A stretch of DNA of 64,000 bases from NCBI RefSeq assembly GCF_007859655.1, contig NZ_CP042304.1, forward strand, positions 1,178,001 to 1,242,000, written 5' to 3'. This document shows positions 8,834 through 16,685 of the stretch, in pieces. The notes under the pieces were generated by a model. That model ran no database searches. It was not told where the DNA came from and worked only from the letters and a program-made list of their open reading frames with translations. Within the stretch, counting starts at the first letter, position 1, and every line of letters begins with the position of its first letter. This DNA comes from Devosia ginsengisoli (GTDB taxonomy: Bacteria > Pseudomonadota > Alphaproteobacteria > Rhizobiales > Devosiaceae). A program made the position numbers and the translations under genes.

Positions 8834-9091
8834 ATGGATATTTCACGAGACGAACAGCGGGTGCTCCACGCCCTCGCGCAGGGCGGCCGCATCGCGTTGC
8901 TCAAGGACGAAGCCGGCAAGGTGACAGGTCTTGAATTCTTCAACCGCGACGGCTGGCTGATGAGCGGCCTGACACTGCTGCTTTTCAAGAAGCTCAAGGC
9001 CAAAAAGGCCATCCGCTCGCAAGGCGGCCAAGCCTACCGCATCACAAGGCGCGGCCTGGAACTGGTACGGAGCGAATATGACAATCGCTAG
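8834..9091 (+). CDS. yjhX: YjhX/TopAI family toxin-like protein
   Basis: An 85-residue protein matching YjhX (UPF0386) over its whole length: EQRVLHALAQGGRIA near residue 7, the GRDGWLMSG-like middle, FKKLKAKKAIRSQGG, and the terminal YRITRRGLELVR. E. coli YjhX (TopAI) inhibits DNA topoisomerase I and is neutralised by the GNAT protein YjhQ (established knowledge). No adjacent same-strand partner is present here; the next gene on this strand is far away. The protein may instead be a chromosomal winged-helix-like regulator. Family identity is strong, toxic activity is inference. Confidence 0.85.
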   Translation: MDISRDEQRVLHALAQGGRIALLKDEAGKVTGLEFFNRDGWLMSGLTLLLFKKLKAKKAIRSQGGQAYRITRRGLELVRSEYDNR

Positions 9092-9110
9092 TGCCACATC
9101 CCCAATCTGT

Positions 9111-9160
9111 TCCTCCCCCTATCAGGGGGAGGTTAGGAGGGGTATCCCACAAGACTCGGC
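9111..9160. repeat. intergenic repeat, family D
   Basis: CCTCCCCCTATCAGGGGGAGG hairpin followed by TTAGGAGGGGTATCCC and AAGACTCG. An almost identical copy is at 29150-29201, also just after a gene end. No coding potential; probably a dispersed REP-like element. Confidence 0.7.
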
Positions 9161-9171
9161 GCAGCCGCCGC

Positions 9172-9489
9172 CTAGTGCTTGGTAACCTCGCTCAGCGCTG
9201 CGGCAATATGCTCCCACTCGCTGCCCACGCTGGCCGTGGCGCGGCGCTTGCCGGCGCGGCGATACCAATAATCGGCATTGCCCATATCGGCCTCGATCCA
9301 GTGCATCAGCGCATGCACCCAGTCGAAGGCCTGCACGCCCTCCATGGCCTGCACGATAGTATGTGCCTGCTCCCATTCGGGGCCAACGCGCAGCCCGCCC
9401 TTCTTGAGCCACCACAGCGCCTGCAAGGGCTTGCTCATGTCCTTGGGGGGCTCGGACCAGTCGAGCGAAGTGAAGATGTCAGCGGCCAT
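9172..9489 (-). CDS. conserved hypothetical protein, Trp-rich
   Basis: A 105-residue soluble protein starting MAADIFTSLDWSEPP, with AAGGG seven bases before the ATG. It is rich in Trp (ALWWLKKGGL, FDWVHALMHWIEAD, ADYWYRRAG) and has no signal peptide or membrane span. I recall similar uncharacterised proteins of about this size in Hyphomicrobiales, but I know no function. A longer frame runs upstream into the family B repeat and is rejected. It is isolated: it converges with the yjhX-like gene across the family D repeat and is preceded by repeats. Confidence 0.75.
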   Translation of the reverse strand: MAADIFTSLDWSEPPKDMSKPLQALWWLKKGGLRVGPEWEQAHTIVQAMEGVQAFDWVHALMHWIEADMGNADYWYRRAGKRRATASVGSEWEHIAAALSEVTKH

Positions 9490-9590
9490 CGGTGAAACCC
9501 TTGTCGGCCCGGACGCCGCGCGCGGCGACGTCACAACCAATTTCAATTTGTGCATCCGGGCCAAATAAGGCGGAACGGTGCGGGGATCAA

Positions 9591-9722
9591 GTGCCACGCC
9601 CTCGTGGTTCGAGGCGCTGAAGAAGCGCACCTCACCATGAGGGCTACTTTTAGCTCGGTGTGTAAGTAGCCCTCATGGTGAGGTGCGAGCTCTTTGCGAG
9701 CCTCGAACCACGAGGGCGTGGC
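9591..9722. repeat. large inverted pair of family B repeat
   Basis: Two opposed family B units with arms of about 55 bases: GTGCCACGCCCTCGTGGTTC at the left edge is the complement of GAACCACGAGGGCGTGGCA at the right edge. Next to the inner ends are CTCACCATGAGGGCTAC and GTAGCCCTCATGGTGAG. It fills the space downstream of gatA. Confidence 0.8.
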
Positions 9723-9728
9723 AGGATA

Positions 9729-11213
9729 TTACCACCACACCTTCGGCGCAAAGTCCCCGCCAGCAGCCTTCTCGATCACCCGCCCGGCCGCAAACAGCGT
9801 CTCCTCGTCGAACGGCTTGCCGATCAGCTGCAATCCCAGCGGCAGGCCCTTGGCGTCCTTGCCGGCTGGCACGGCAATGCCCGGCAATCCCGCCATGTTG
9901 ACCGTCACCGTGAACACGTCCTGCATATACATGGCCACCGGATCGGCCGCCAAAGTCTCGTCGCCAATGCCGAAAGCCGCCGACGGCGTCGCCGGGGTCA
10001 GGATGGCATCCACGCCCGCATTGAACGCGTCCTCGAAATCCTTCTTGATCAGCGTCCGCACCTTCTGCGCCTTGACGTAATAGGCGTCGAAATAGCCCGC
10101 CGACAGCACATAGGTGCCGATCATGATGCGGCGCTTCACCTCGCGACCGAACCCGGCGGCGCGGGTCAGCTCATACATGTCGGTAATGTCCTTGCCCGAA
10201 ACGCGCAGGCCGTATTTCACCCCGTCATAGCGCGCCAGGTTGGACGACGCCTCGGCCGGCGCCACGATGTAATAGGCCGGCAGGGCATATTTCGTATGCG
10301 GCAACGAGATATCCTTGACCACAGCGCCTTCGGCCTTAAGCCACTCCAGCCCCTGGCTCCACAGCTTCTCGATCTCACCGGGCATGCCGTCCATGCGATA
10401 TTCGCGCGGCACGCCGATGGTCAGCCCCTTCACGCCGCGTTCCACCGCGGCGGCAAAGTCCGGCACCGCAATGTCGACGCTGGTCGAATCCTTGGGGTCG
10501 AACCCCGACATGGAGGTCATCAGCAAAGCGGCATCTTCTACCGTGCGGGCGATCGGCCCCGCCTGGTCCAGCGAGGACGCAAACGCCACCACGCCCCAGC
10601 GCGAGCAGCGGCCATAGGTCGGCTTCATGCCCACCGTGCCGGTCAGCGCCGCCGGCTGGCGAATCGAGCCGCCGGTATCGGTCGCCGTCGCCCCGGCGCA
10701 CAGCCAGGCCGAAACCGCCGCCGCCGAACCGCCCGACGAACCGCCCGGCACCAGGTTGGCATTGCTGCCTTCGGCGCGGAACGGGCTCACTACCGGCCCG
10801 TAATAGCTGGTCTCGTTGGACGAGCCCATGGCGAATTCGTCCATGTTGAGCTTGCCCAGCATGACGGCGCCATCGCGCCACAGATTGCTGGTGACGGTCG
10901 ATTCATATTCCGGCTTGAACCCATCAAGGATATGGCTGGCCGCCTGCGTATGCACGCCCTTGGTGCCGAACAGGTCCTTGATGCCCAGCGGAATCCCTTC
11001 CAGCGTCCCGCCCTGCCCGGCCGCCAGCTTCGCGTCGCTGGCCTTGGCCATGTCGAGCGCCTGTTCCGGCGTCACCGCCACATAGGCGTTGAGGCTGGGA
11101 TTGGCCGCTTCGATCGCCTTGAGATAGGCGCCGGTCAGTTCGGTAGCGGTAAAGCTCTTGGCCTTGAGGCCCTTGCTTGCGTCGGCCAGGCTCAGTTTGG
11201 TCAGGTCAGTCAA
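9729..11213 (-). CDS. gatA: Asp-tRNA(Asn)/Glu-tRNA(Gln) amidotransferase subunit A
   Basis: GatA, the glutaminase/amidase subunit of GatCAB, releasing ammonia from glutamine for transfer onto the mischarged tRNA. 494 residues, normal length. The amidase-signature Ser-Ser-Lys triad is visible: Lys in [10 protein letters not shown] near residue 80, cis-Ser and Ser in [14 protein letters not shown] near residue 157. The start is a TTG at 11213 ([12 protein letters not shown]) inside the stop region of the upstream secreted-protein gene, an 8-base overlap that suggests translational coupling. It closes the gatC-GNAT-secreted protein-gatA run. Confidence 0.96.
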   Translation of the reverse strand: MTDLTKLSLADASKGLKAKSFTATELTGAYLKAIEAANPSLNAYVAVTPEQALDMAKASDAKLAAGQGGTLEGIPLGIKDLFGTKGVHTQAASHILDGFKPEYESTVTSNLWRDGAVMLGKLNMDEFAMGSSNETSYYGPVVSPFRAEGSNANLVPGGSSGGSAAAVSAWLCAGATATDTGGSIRQPAALTGTVGMKPTYGRCSRWGVVAFASSLDQAGPIARTVEDAALLMTSMSGFDPKDSTSVDIAVPDFAAAVERGVKGLTIGVPREYRMDGMPGEIEKLWSQGLEWLKAEGAVVKDISLPHTKYALPAYYIVAPAEASSNLARYDGVKYGLRVSGKDITDMYELTRAAGFGREVKRRIMIGTYVLSAGYFDAYYVKAQKVRTLIKKDFEDAFNAGVDAILTPATPSAAFGIGDETLAADPVAMYMQDVFTVTVNMAGLPGIAVPAGKDAKGLPLGLQLIGKPFDEETLFAAGRVIEKAAGGDFAPKVWW

Positions 11214-11670
11214 AGGGAATCTCGCTCAGATTGTCGCAGCGGTGATAGATGGTCGTCCCCGCGGGATAAAAACCTTCCGGGTCGGGCTCGATCTGGCCCA
11301 CCAGTCCCAGCGCCGTGTCGGCGCTGGAGACCAGCCGGATCGTGTCTTCCCCATCGGGGGCAATGGCCATGGTATCGGCATAGAGTTCGCCCGGCAGTTC
11401 GCAGACCGCGTCCACGAACAGCACCGGCGTATAGGGCCGGCTCTTGATGTCATAGAAATTGCAGTGGAATTCCATGCCCTGGATGCCGTCCTCGAAGGTC
11501 AGGCCCAGGAAATCCATGTCCATGAAGGCATCCACGCCCTGCTTTTCCACCGCCTCGCAGGCCGCCGGATCGGTCACATAGAGCTTGGTCTGGTCAATGA
11601 CCAGATCCTCCTGCGCCAGAGCAGCACTGACCGTCAGCATCAGGCCCGTGGCAATCAGTATCGTCCTCAT
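11206..11670 (-). CDS. small secreted hypothetical protein
   Basis: A 154-residue protein with a clear Sec signal peptide: [20 protein letters not shown], cleavage likely after ALAQ. The mature part has four cysteines ([31 protein letters not shown]), which could form two disulfides in the periplasm. No family recognised. The ATG overlaps the upstream GNAT stop (ATGA), and its own end overlaps gatA, so it is embedded in the gatC-gatA transcript. Function unknown. Confidence 0.8.
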   Translation of the reverse strand: MRTILIATGLMLTVSAALAQEDLVIDQTKLYVTDPAACEAVEKQGVDAFMDMDFLGLTFEDGIQGMEFHCNFYDIKSRPYTPVLFVDAVCELPGELYADTMAIAPDGEDTIRLVSSADTALGLVGQIEPDPEGFYPAGTTIYHRCDNLSEIPFD

Positions 11671-12149
11671 GCGCCGACCTCCACCTTGAGCGGCAGCTCG
11701 AAAAACGCCGACCATTCGCTGTCGGGGTAGTCGAGAAACGGCCCACGCGTAACGAAACCGCTCCTGACATAAAGCCGGTGCGCCTCGGCCATACCGGGCC
11801 CGGTGCCGGTTTCCAGCATCAGCGTAACCAACCCCTTGTCCCGCGCCAGCGCCACGATGGCCTCCAGCAGCGCCGAGCCGATGCGCTTGCCGCGCACTTC
11901 AGGGTCGGTGAACATACGCTTCACCTCGCCCAGCTCAGTGGAATGAACCTTGAGCGCGCCCATGCCCACGGCCCGCCCATCCTCGTCCCGCGCCACGAAC
12001 AGCGTCGTTTCGGGGCCGGCCATCTGCTCCACCGTCATCTTGAACTGGAATTCCAGCGGCGACAGCGGCAGCAAATGGTCGTTGAGCCGGGCGACGAGGC
12101 CACGCACATCGTCCTGCAAAGGCGTTTCGATGGCGATGCTGACAGCCAT
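11667..12149 (-). CDS. GNAT family N-acetyltransferase
   Basis: A 160-residue GNAT enzyme. The acetyl-CoA site is clear: VKRMFTDPEVRGKRIGSALL with the R-G-K-R-I-G loop near residue 91, then GMAEAHRLYVRSGF. The N-terminus (MAVSIAIETPLQDDVRGLVARLNDHL) resembles the group that includes PaiA/ElaA-like acetyltransferases. The ATG immediately follows the gatC stop and its own stop overlaps the next start, so it is part of the gatC-gatA operon. Substrate unknown. Confidence 0.88.
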   Translation of the reverse strand: MAVSIAIETPLQDDVRGLVARLNDHLLPLSPLEFQFKMTVEQMAGPETTLFVARDEDGRAVGMGALKVHSTELGEVKRMFTDPEVRGKRIGSALLEAIVALARDKGLVTLMLETGTGPGMAEAHRLYVRSGFVTRGPFLDYPDSEWSAFFELPLKVEVGA

Positions 12150-12438
12150 CTATTCGATCACCTTGGGCACCATGAAGAAATTGTCTTCGGTCAGCGGCGC
12201 ATTGCTGACGATCTTTTCCGGATAGCCGCCATCGCTGATCACGTCGTCACGACGGCGCAGGCTCATCGGCGTCACTGACGTCATCGGCTCGACGCCCGCG
12301 ACATCGACTTCGGCCGAGCTGCTCGACAAAGCCCAGAATGGCGTTGAGCTCATTGCGGTAGGCTTCCACCTCGCCCTCTTCGATGCGGATGCGCGCCAGG
12401 CGCCCGATGCGCTTCACGGTTGCGGCGTCGACAGACAT
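12150..12438 (-). pseudogene. gatC: Asp/Glu-tRNA amidotransferase subunit C, frameshifted
   Basis: GatC, the small stabilising subunit of GatCAB, normally about 95 residues. The N-terminal half [20 protein letters not shown] to [10 protein letters not shown] starts at 12438. The C-terminal half ([15 protein letters not shown] to [10 protein letters not shown]) is in another frame. Deleting one base from the GG at 12312-12313 joins them into a normal GatC. Because GatCAB is usually essential when gatA and gatB are the route to Gln- and Asn-tRNA, a sequencing insertion is the likely explanation. The stop abuts the next gene's ATG, consistent with an intact operon head. Confidence 0.85.
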
Positions 12439-12526
12439 GGGAAACTCCAGAACAGAACGGCTCGATTTGGGCCGTTATTAGCAATGGCGCGCCCAAAAAG
12501 ACAATGAAAATGGCTGATGCATCGGA

Positions 12527-13060
12527 TCAGACTTCCAATGCCATCCCCGCTTCCAGCGCCACCAGCCCCGTTCCATCCAGCCGATCCCGCAAAGCCGGGA
12601 TCGCCATATCGATCGCCGCCTCGTTCCCAGCCAGCGCCAGCAGCCGCGGCGGCGCCTCATCCAGCAGAGCCCCGCCACGCCGCACCAGTCCCGCACCGTC
12701 GCCGAACAACACCACCACCGCCCCATCCGCCCAACGCCCCAGCGCCGGCACCTCACCCGCCACCAGCAGCAAGGGCGCTTCGCCAATGGCCTCCACCAGC
12801 ACCGCGCCGCGTCCCGCCGCCCAGGCCTCCACCACCGGCAGGCTCTCGCCCACATCCAGCAGCCGTGGCGATCTCCGCGGCTTCCACCGCGCCGCATCGA
12901 CCTCAGCCAGTTCCGCCCCGAACCCGGCAATCACCACATCCGCCCCCGACACCAGCTCCGCCGCATCGATTCCGTCAGGCGCACCCTCGGCATCCACCAC
13001 CAGAATCGCCCCGCCAATGTGAATACGAACAGTCGTCCCGCCGAACCAGGTGAGTTTCAT
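12527..13060 (-). CDS. MBL-fold-like hypothetical protein lacking metal motif
   Basis: A 177-residue protein whose start, MKLTWFGGTTVRIHIGG, looks like the first strands of UlaG-like metallo-beta-lactamase-fold proteins. The HxHxDH zinc motif that should follow is absent; instead the segment reads DVVIAGFGAELAEVD. The remainder is rich in Ala, Leu and Gly. It may be a degenerate, non-metal member of that fold (inference). The ATG 13060 is chosen over a longer frame that enters a repeat. It is upstream of and co-directional with gatC, 88 bases away. Confidence 0.7.
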   Translation of the reverse strand: MKLTWFGGTTVRIHIGGAILVVDAEGAPDGIDAAELVSGADVVIAGFGAELAEVDAARWKPRRSPRLLDVGESLPVVEAWAAGRGAVLVEAIGEAPLLLVAGEVPALGRWADGAVVVLFGDGAGLVRRGGALLDEAPPRLLALAGNEAAIDMAIPALRDRLDGTGLVALEAGMALEV

Positions 13061-13117
13061 CCGCCGCTTTCCTGTCGCCAAACCGGCCCGCACCCTATAG
13101 GACGAGCCCGAGCCACA

Positions 13118-13162
13118 GTAGCCCTCATGGTGAGCTTGTCGAACCACGGGGGCGTGGCACCA
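13118..13162. repeat. family B repeat, single arm
   Basis: One unit of the family B element (GTAGCCCTCATGGTGAGCTT, GTCGAACCACG, GGCGTGGCACCA) between the divergent MBL-like gene and ruvX. It ends about 15 bases before the ruvX start, so it may contribute to the ruvX leader. Confidence 0.7.
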
Positions 13163-13176
13163 ATGCGAGTTGGCCC

Positions 13177-13635
13177 GTGACCGAAGACATCCCCAATCCC
13201 CTCGCCGCCATCCCGGCTACCGGCCGCATCATGGCGCTCGATCTCGGCACCAAGACCATCGGTGTCGCCATCAGCGACGGCATGCGCTATTCGGCCACCC
13301 CGCTCGAAACCATAAAGCGCAGCAAATTCACCCAGGATGCCGAGCGCATCCTGCAGCTCGTCGCCGAAAACCAGATCGCCGCCATCATCCTCGGCCTGCC
13401 GCTCAACATGGATGGCTCCGAGGGTCCCCGCGTCCAGTCCACCCGCGCCTTCGCCCGCAATCTGGCGCAGAAGACTGCGCTCCCCATCGCCTTCTGGGAC
13501 GAACGCCTCTCCACGTCAGCCGTCACCCGCATGATGATCGAGGCCGATCTTCGCCGCGACCGTCGCGCCGAAGTCGTCGACAAGCTCGCCGCCAGCTACA
13601 TCCTGCAAGGGGCGCTGGACCGGCTACGCCATTAG
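13177..13635 (+). CDS. ruvX: Holliday junction resolvase-like protein RuvX/YqgF
   Basis: YqgF/RuvX family, RNase H-fold nuclease with a role in 16S rRNA processing. 152 residues. Motifs: RIMALDLGTKTIGVAISD with the first catalytic Asp near residue 22, IILGLPLNMDGSEGPR, and FWDERLSTSAVTR; a DKLAASYILQ segment near the end holds the last acidic residue. The start is a GTG at 13177 with no obvious ribosome site; an internal ATG at residue 19 is too close to the first strand. Its 3' end overlaps the opposing AraC gene by 12 bases. Confidence 0.93.
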   Translation: MTEDIPNPLAAIPATGRIMALDLGTKTIGVAISDGMRYSATPLETIKRSKFTQDAERILQLVAENQIAAIILGLPLNMDGSEGPRVQSTRAFARNLAQKTALPIAFWDERLSTSAVTRMMIEADLRRDRRAEVVDKLAASYILQGALDRLRH

Positions 13636-14580
13636 CTTGCGCGCCGCGCCCGGCGGCACGCCGAAAAACTGCTTGAACGCCCGTCCGAACGCCGCCTCCG
13701 ACTGATAGCCGGCCCGCCGCGCCACCGCGCCAACCGCCTCGCGCCCTTCCAGCAACTGTGCCCGCGCCAGATGCAGCCGCCATTGCGCCAGATATTGCGC
13801 GGCCGGCTGCCCCACCAGTTCGGTAAAGCGCGCCGAAAAGGCCGAGCGCGACATGCCCGCTTCCCCGGCAAGGTCCACGAGGCTCCAGTCCCGGTCCGGC
13901 TGTCGATGCATCAGGGCCAGCGTGCGGCCGATCTGGCGGTCGCGCAAAGCGGCCAGCCAACCCAGATTGGCCTCGGGCGCCCGCGCCAGCCAGGCGCGGA
14001 TGGCCTGGATCACCAATATATCGGCCAGCCTTGTCATCACCGTCTCGCCGCCGGGCCGCATGGCGCTGGCCTCGCGCGCGATCAGTCCCAGCGTGCTCCG
14101 CAGCCAGTCGCCGTCATCGACATCCCAGGCATCGACGCGCAGCACCGGCGGCAACAGCGACACCAGCCTTTTGGCCGCCACGCTGTCGAACTGCACCACG
14201 CCTGATGTCGCCCGGGTCACGGCGCCGCCCCCGCCATGCCGCATGATCTCGTAGCGGTCGCCGATCTTCTCGACCGGAATGTCGAATAGCGGCTCGGGCA
14301 CGGCATCCGGCGCGCTCAGCAGCTCGTAGCTTTTGCCATGCGGCAGCAGCACCATGCTGCCCTGCGCCAGCAGCGCCGGCTCCTCGCCCGCCATCTTCAG
14401 CCAGCTCTGCCCTGACGTCACGATGACGAACATCATCGAGTCGACCAGATCAGGCATGACGATCCCCCAGGGCGCCGTCATCTCGGCCCGGCAATACAGC
14501 GTGCCGGTCAGCCGCAGCATATGCAGCACTTCCCCCAGCGGGTCGGAGAGCGGCGATGGCTGGAAATGGATATCGGTCAT
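13624..14580 (-). CDS. AraC-type transcriptional regulator with cupin_6 domain
   Basis: A 318-residue regulator. The N-terminal part is an AraC-type cupin (cupin_6) sensor, MTDIHFQPSPLSDPLGEVLH to about residue 180. The C-terminal part carries two helix-turn-helix motifs (DWSLVDLAGEAGMSRSAFSA and a second in VGAVARRAGYQSEAAFGRAF). It is divergent from an NAD(P)-binding reductase gene, and a perfect palindrome lies 28 bases upstream of its start, so it probably controls that gene and itself. The inducer is not known. Confidence 0.93.
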   Translation of the reverse strand: MTDIHFQPSPLSDPLGEVLHMLRLTGTLYCRAEMTAPWGIVMPDLVDSMMFVIVTSGQSWLKMAGEEPALLAQGSMVLLPHGKSYELLSAPDAVPEPLFDIPVEKIGDRYEIMRHGGGGAVTRATSGVVQFDSVAAKRLVSLLPPVLRVDAWDVDDGDWLRSTLGLIAREASAMRPGGETVMTRLADILVIQAIRAWLARAPEANLGWLAALRDRQIGRTLALMHRQPDRDWSLVDLAGEAGMSRSAFSARFTELVGQPAAQYLAQWRLHLARAQLLEGREAVGAVARRAGYQSEAAFGRAFKQFFGVPPGAARKLMA

Positions 14581-14607
14581 GTCGGCTCGCTACCACGTCT
14601 ATACCCT

Positions 14608-14629
14608 ATCGTCCACCATTCTGGACGAT
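14608..14629. promoter_or_regulatory. 8-bp palindrome, candidate AraC-regulator operator
   Basis: ATCGTCCA-CCATTC-TGGACGAT, a perfect 8-bp inverted repeat with a 6-base spacer, in the 135-base spacer between the divergent AraC regulator and the reductase gene. Position and symmetry fit an operator for the adjacent regulator; binding is inference. Confidence 0.5.
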
Positions 14630-14715
14630 CTGCATATTATAACGGCCGTAATGGAATTGATAGTCCAGCCAAGTCGCCGCACCTTCGTGTCATCGCAACC
14701 CGAAGGAACTTTTCC

Positions 14716-15546
14716 ATGACCTCCACCACGCCCATCCTCGTCATCGGCGCTACCGGCAAGATCGGCAGCCGCGTCATCGCCCGCCTCGAACAGCAGAACA
14801 TTCCAGCCCGCGGAGCCTCGCGCCGCAGCAACCCCGCCTTCGATTGGGAAAACCCGTCGACCTGGGCGCCCGCCTTGGCCGGCGCCGAAGTCGCCTTTGT
14901 CGCCTTCGTCCCCGATATCGCTGTCCCGGGCGCACCCGAGACCATCAGCGCCTTCGCCGCCGAGGCGCTTGCCGCCGGCGTCAAACGCGTCGTGATGCTG
15001 TCGGGCCGCGGCGAAGCCAATGCCCAGCGCAGCGAACAGATCATGGCCGGGTCCGGCCTGGGCACCACCATCGTGCGGGCCAGCTGGTTCAACCAGAATT
15101 TCAGCGAGGGCATCCTGCTTCCGGCAGTGCTGTCCGGCCTCGTCGCCCTGCCCGCCGGCCAGCACGGCGAACCCTTCGTCGATGCCGATGATATCGCCGA
15201 TGTTGCCGTCGCCGCCCTGACCGATATCAGTCATGTCGGCGAAATCTATGAAGTCACCGGCCCGCGCCTGCTGACCTTTGCCGAAGCGGCCGCCGCCATA
15301 TCCGCCGCCTCCGGCCACGAAGTCGCCTATGCCCCGATCAGCCTCGAGGAATTCCACGCCGCCCTGCTGCCCGATGTCGGCCCCGACATTGCCGAATTCC
15401 TCACCCGGCTCTGCGAGGAAGTGTTCGACGGCCGCAACGAGAAACTGGGCGACGGCGTGCAGCGTGCCCTTGGCCGCCAGCCCCGCGATTTCGCCCACTA
15501 TTGCGCCGACACGGCCGCCACCGGCGCCTGGAGCCAGAAGGCATAG
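14716..15546 (+). CDS. NmrA-like NAD(P)-binding oxidoreductase
   Basis: A 276-residue atypical short-chain dehydrogenase of the NmrA/NAD(P)H-azoreductase-like group. The dinucleotide motif is near the N-terminus (LVIGATGKIGSRV, residues about 8-20). The middle carries RVVMLSGRGEAN and TIVRASWFNQNFSEG, typical of NmrA proteins that sense or use NAD(P)H. AAGGAA precedes ATG 14716. It faces the AraC gene across a palindrome, the usual pairing of such regulators with a target reductase. Substrate unknown. Confidence 0.9.
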   Translation: MTSTTPILVIGATGKIGSRVIARLEQQNIPARGASRRSNPAFDWENPSTWAPALAGAEVAFVAFVPDIAVPGAPETISAFAAEALAAGVKRVVMLSGRGEANAQRSEQIMAGSGLGTTIVRASWFNQNFSEGILLPAVLSGLVALPAGQHGEPFVDADDIADVAVAALTDISHVGEIYEVTGPRLLTFAEAAAAISAASGHEVAYAPISLEEFHAALLPDVGPDIAEFLTRLCEEVFDGRNEKLGDGVQRALGRQPRDFAHYCADTAATGAWSQKA

Positions 15547-15610
15547 CGGCACTGATCCACAGATCAAGCATCCCGGCCCCGCCGGGGTGCACCCCCAATT
15601 CACATCTTCA

Positions 15611-15626
15611 TGTGATTTCGATCACA
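15611..15626. promoter_or_regulatory. CRP/FNR-type site, perfect TGTGA-N6-TCACA
   Basis: TGTGATTTCGATCACA matches the E. coli CRP consensus and is flanked by A and T on the outside (ATGTGA...TCACAT). Its centre lies about 60 bases before the start predicted for the promoter at 15643-15671, the spacing of class I activation. A CRP-like regulator of this organism is assumed; none is in the window. Confidence 0.55.
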
Positions 15627-15642
15627 TAATTCACAACCAGCG

Positions 15643-15671
15643 CTTGCCCCCATCCCGCCCCTCCGCTAGAC
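15643..15671 (+). promoter_or_regulatory. predicted sigma-70 promoter of pyrB-pyrC
   Basis: CTTGCC (15643-15648), 17 bases, then CTAGAC (15666-15671), close to the alphaproteobacterial CTTGAC-N17-CTATAT form. Transcription would start near 15678, about 20 bases before the pyrB ATG. Confidence 0.45.
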
Positions 15672-15698
15672 CGCAGCAAATATCAGGGATGGGAGCGC

Positions 15699-16685
15699 AT
15701 GGCCCAAGCACGCGCCAGCAAGACCACGTCATCCGCCGCCTCGTCCGGCGATTTTCCCCCGTTCAGCCAGCGCCATTTGCTTTCGATAGCCGATCTCAAG
15801 CAGCACGAGATCGTCGATCTGCTCGATCGCGCCGAAGCCATGGTTCCGGTCTCCCGCCAGGAGCGCAAGAGCCACCCGACACTGTCGGGCAAGACGCAGA
15901 TCAATCTCTTCTTCGAGCCCTCCACCCGCACCCAGGGTTCATTCGAGATCGCCGGCAAGCGCCTCGGCGCGCTGGTCATGAACATGTCGGTCAAGACCTC
16001 CTCGGTCTCCAAGGGCGAAACCCTCGTGGACACCGCCGCCACGCTCAACGCCATGCGCCCCGACGTCATCGTCGTTCGCCATTCTGCCGCCGGCGCGGTG
16101 GAACTGCTGAGCCAGAAGGTCGGCTGCGCCGTCATCAATGCCGGCGACGGCGCCCATGAGCACCCCACCCAGGCCCTGCTCGATGCCCTGACCATCCGCA
16201 ACCACAAGGGCCGCATTTCCGGCCTCACCGTCGCCATCTGCGGCGATATCGCCAATTCCCGCGTCGTCCGCTCCAATCTGCTGCTGCTCGGTGCGCTCAA
16301 TGTCCGCACCCGCGTCATCGCCCCGCGTAATCTGCTCCCCGCGGGCATCGAGCATCTTGCCACCGAGGTCTTCACCGACATGCGCGAGGGCCTCAGGGAT
16401 GCCGACGTGGTCATGATGCTGCGCCTGCAGCACGAGCGCGCTAATGGCCGCATGATCCCTTCGGTGCGCGAATACTACCGCTTCTACGGCCTCGACGCCG
16501 AAAAGCTCAGCTTCGCCAAGCCCGACGCCATCGTCATGCATCCCGGCCCGATGAATCGCGGCGTCGAGATCGATCCCGCCATCGCCGATGGCCCTGCCTC
16601 CGTCATCACCGACCAGGTGGAAATGGGCGTCGCCGTCCGCATGGCCGTGCTCGATGCCCTCCTCCCCGCGAGGAACGAGATATGA
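15699..16685 (+). CDS. pyrB: aspartate carbamoyltransferase catalytic subunit
   Basis: ATCase, the committed step of pyrimidine synthesis, joining carbamoyl phosphate and aspartate. 328 residues. The carbamoyl-phosphate loop [13 protein letters not shown] is near residue 75 and HPTQALLD near residue 155. It has a short, poorly conserved N-terminal tail ([16 protein letters not shown]). Its end overlaps the pyrC-like start by ATGA (16682-16685), as in the ATCase-pseudo-dihydroorotase operons of several proteobacteria, where PyrB forms a complex with the PyrC-like protein. A CRP-type box and promoter precede it. Confidence 0.96.
   Translation: MAQARASKTTSSAASSGDFPPFSQRHLLSIADLKQHEIVDLLDRAEAMVPVSRQERKSHPTLSGKTQINLFFEPSTRTQGSFEIAGKRLGALVMNMSVKTSSVSKGETLVDTAATLNAMRPDVIVVRHSAAGAVELLSQKVGCAVINAGDGAHEHPTQALLDALTIRNHKGRISGLTVAICGDIANSRVVRSNLLLLGALNVRTRVIAPRNLLPAGIEHLATEVFTDMREGLRDADVVMMLRLQHERANGRMIPSVREYYRFYGLDAEKLSFAKPDAIVMHPGPMNRGVEIDPAIADGPASVITDQVEMGVAVRMAVLDALLPARNEI

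Noticed and set aside
12420..13053. Plus-strand open frames over the MBL-like gene
   Set aside because: They are antisense to a well-formed minus-strand gene, and their products are Pro/Ser/Arg-rich shadows of GC-rich codons.
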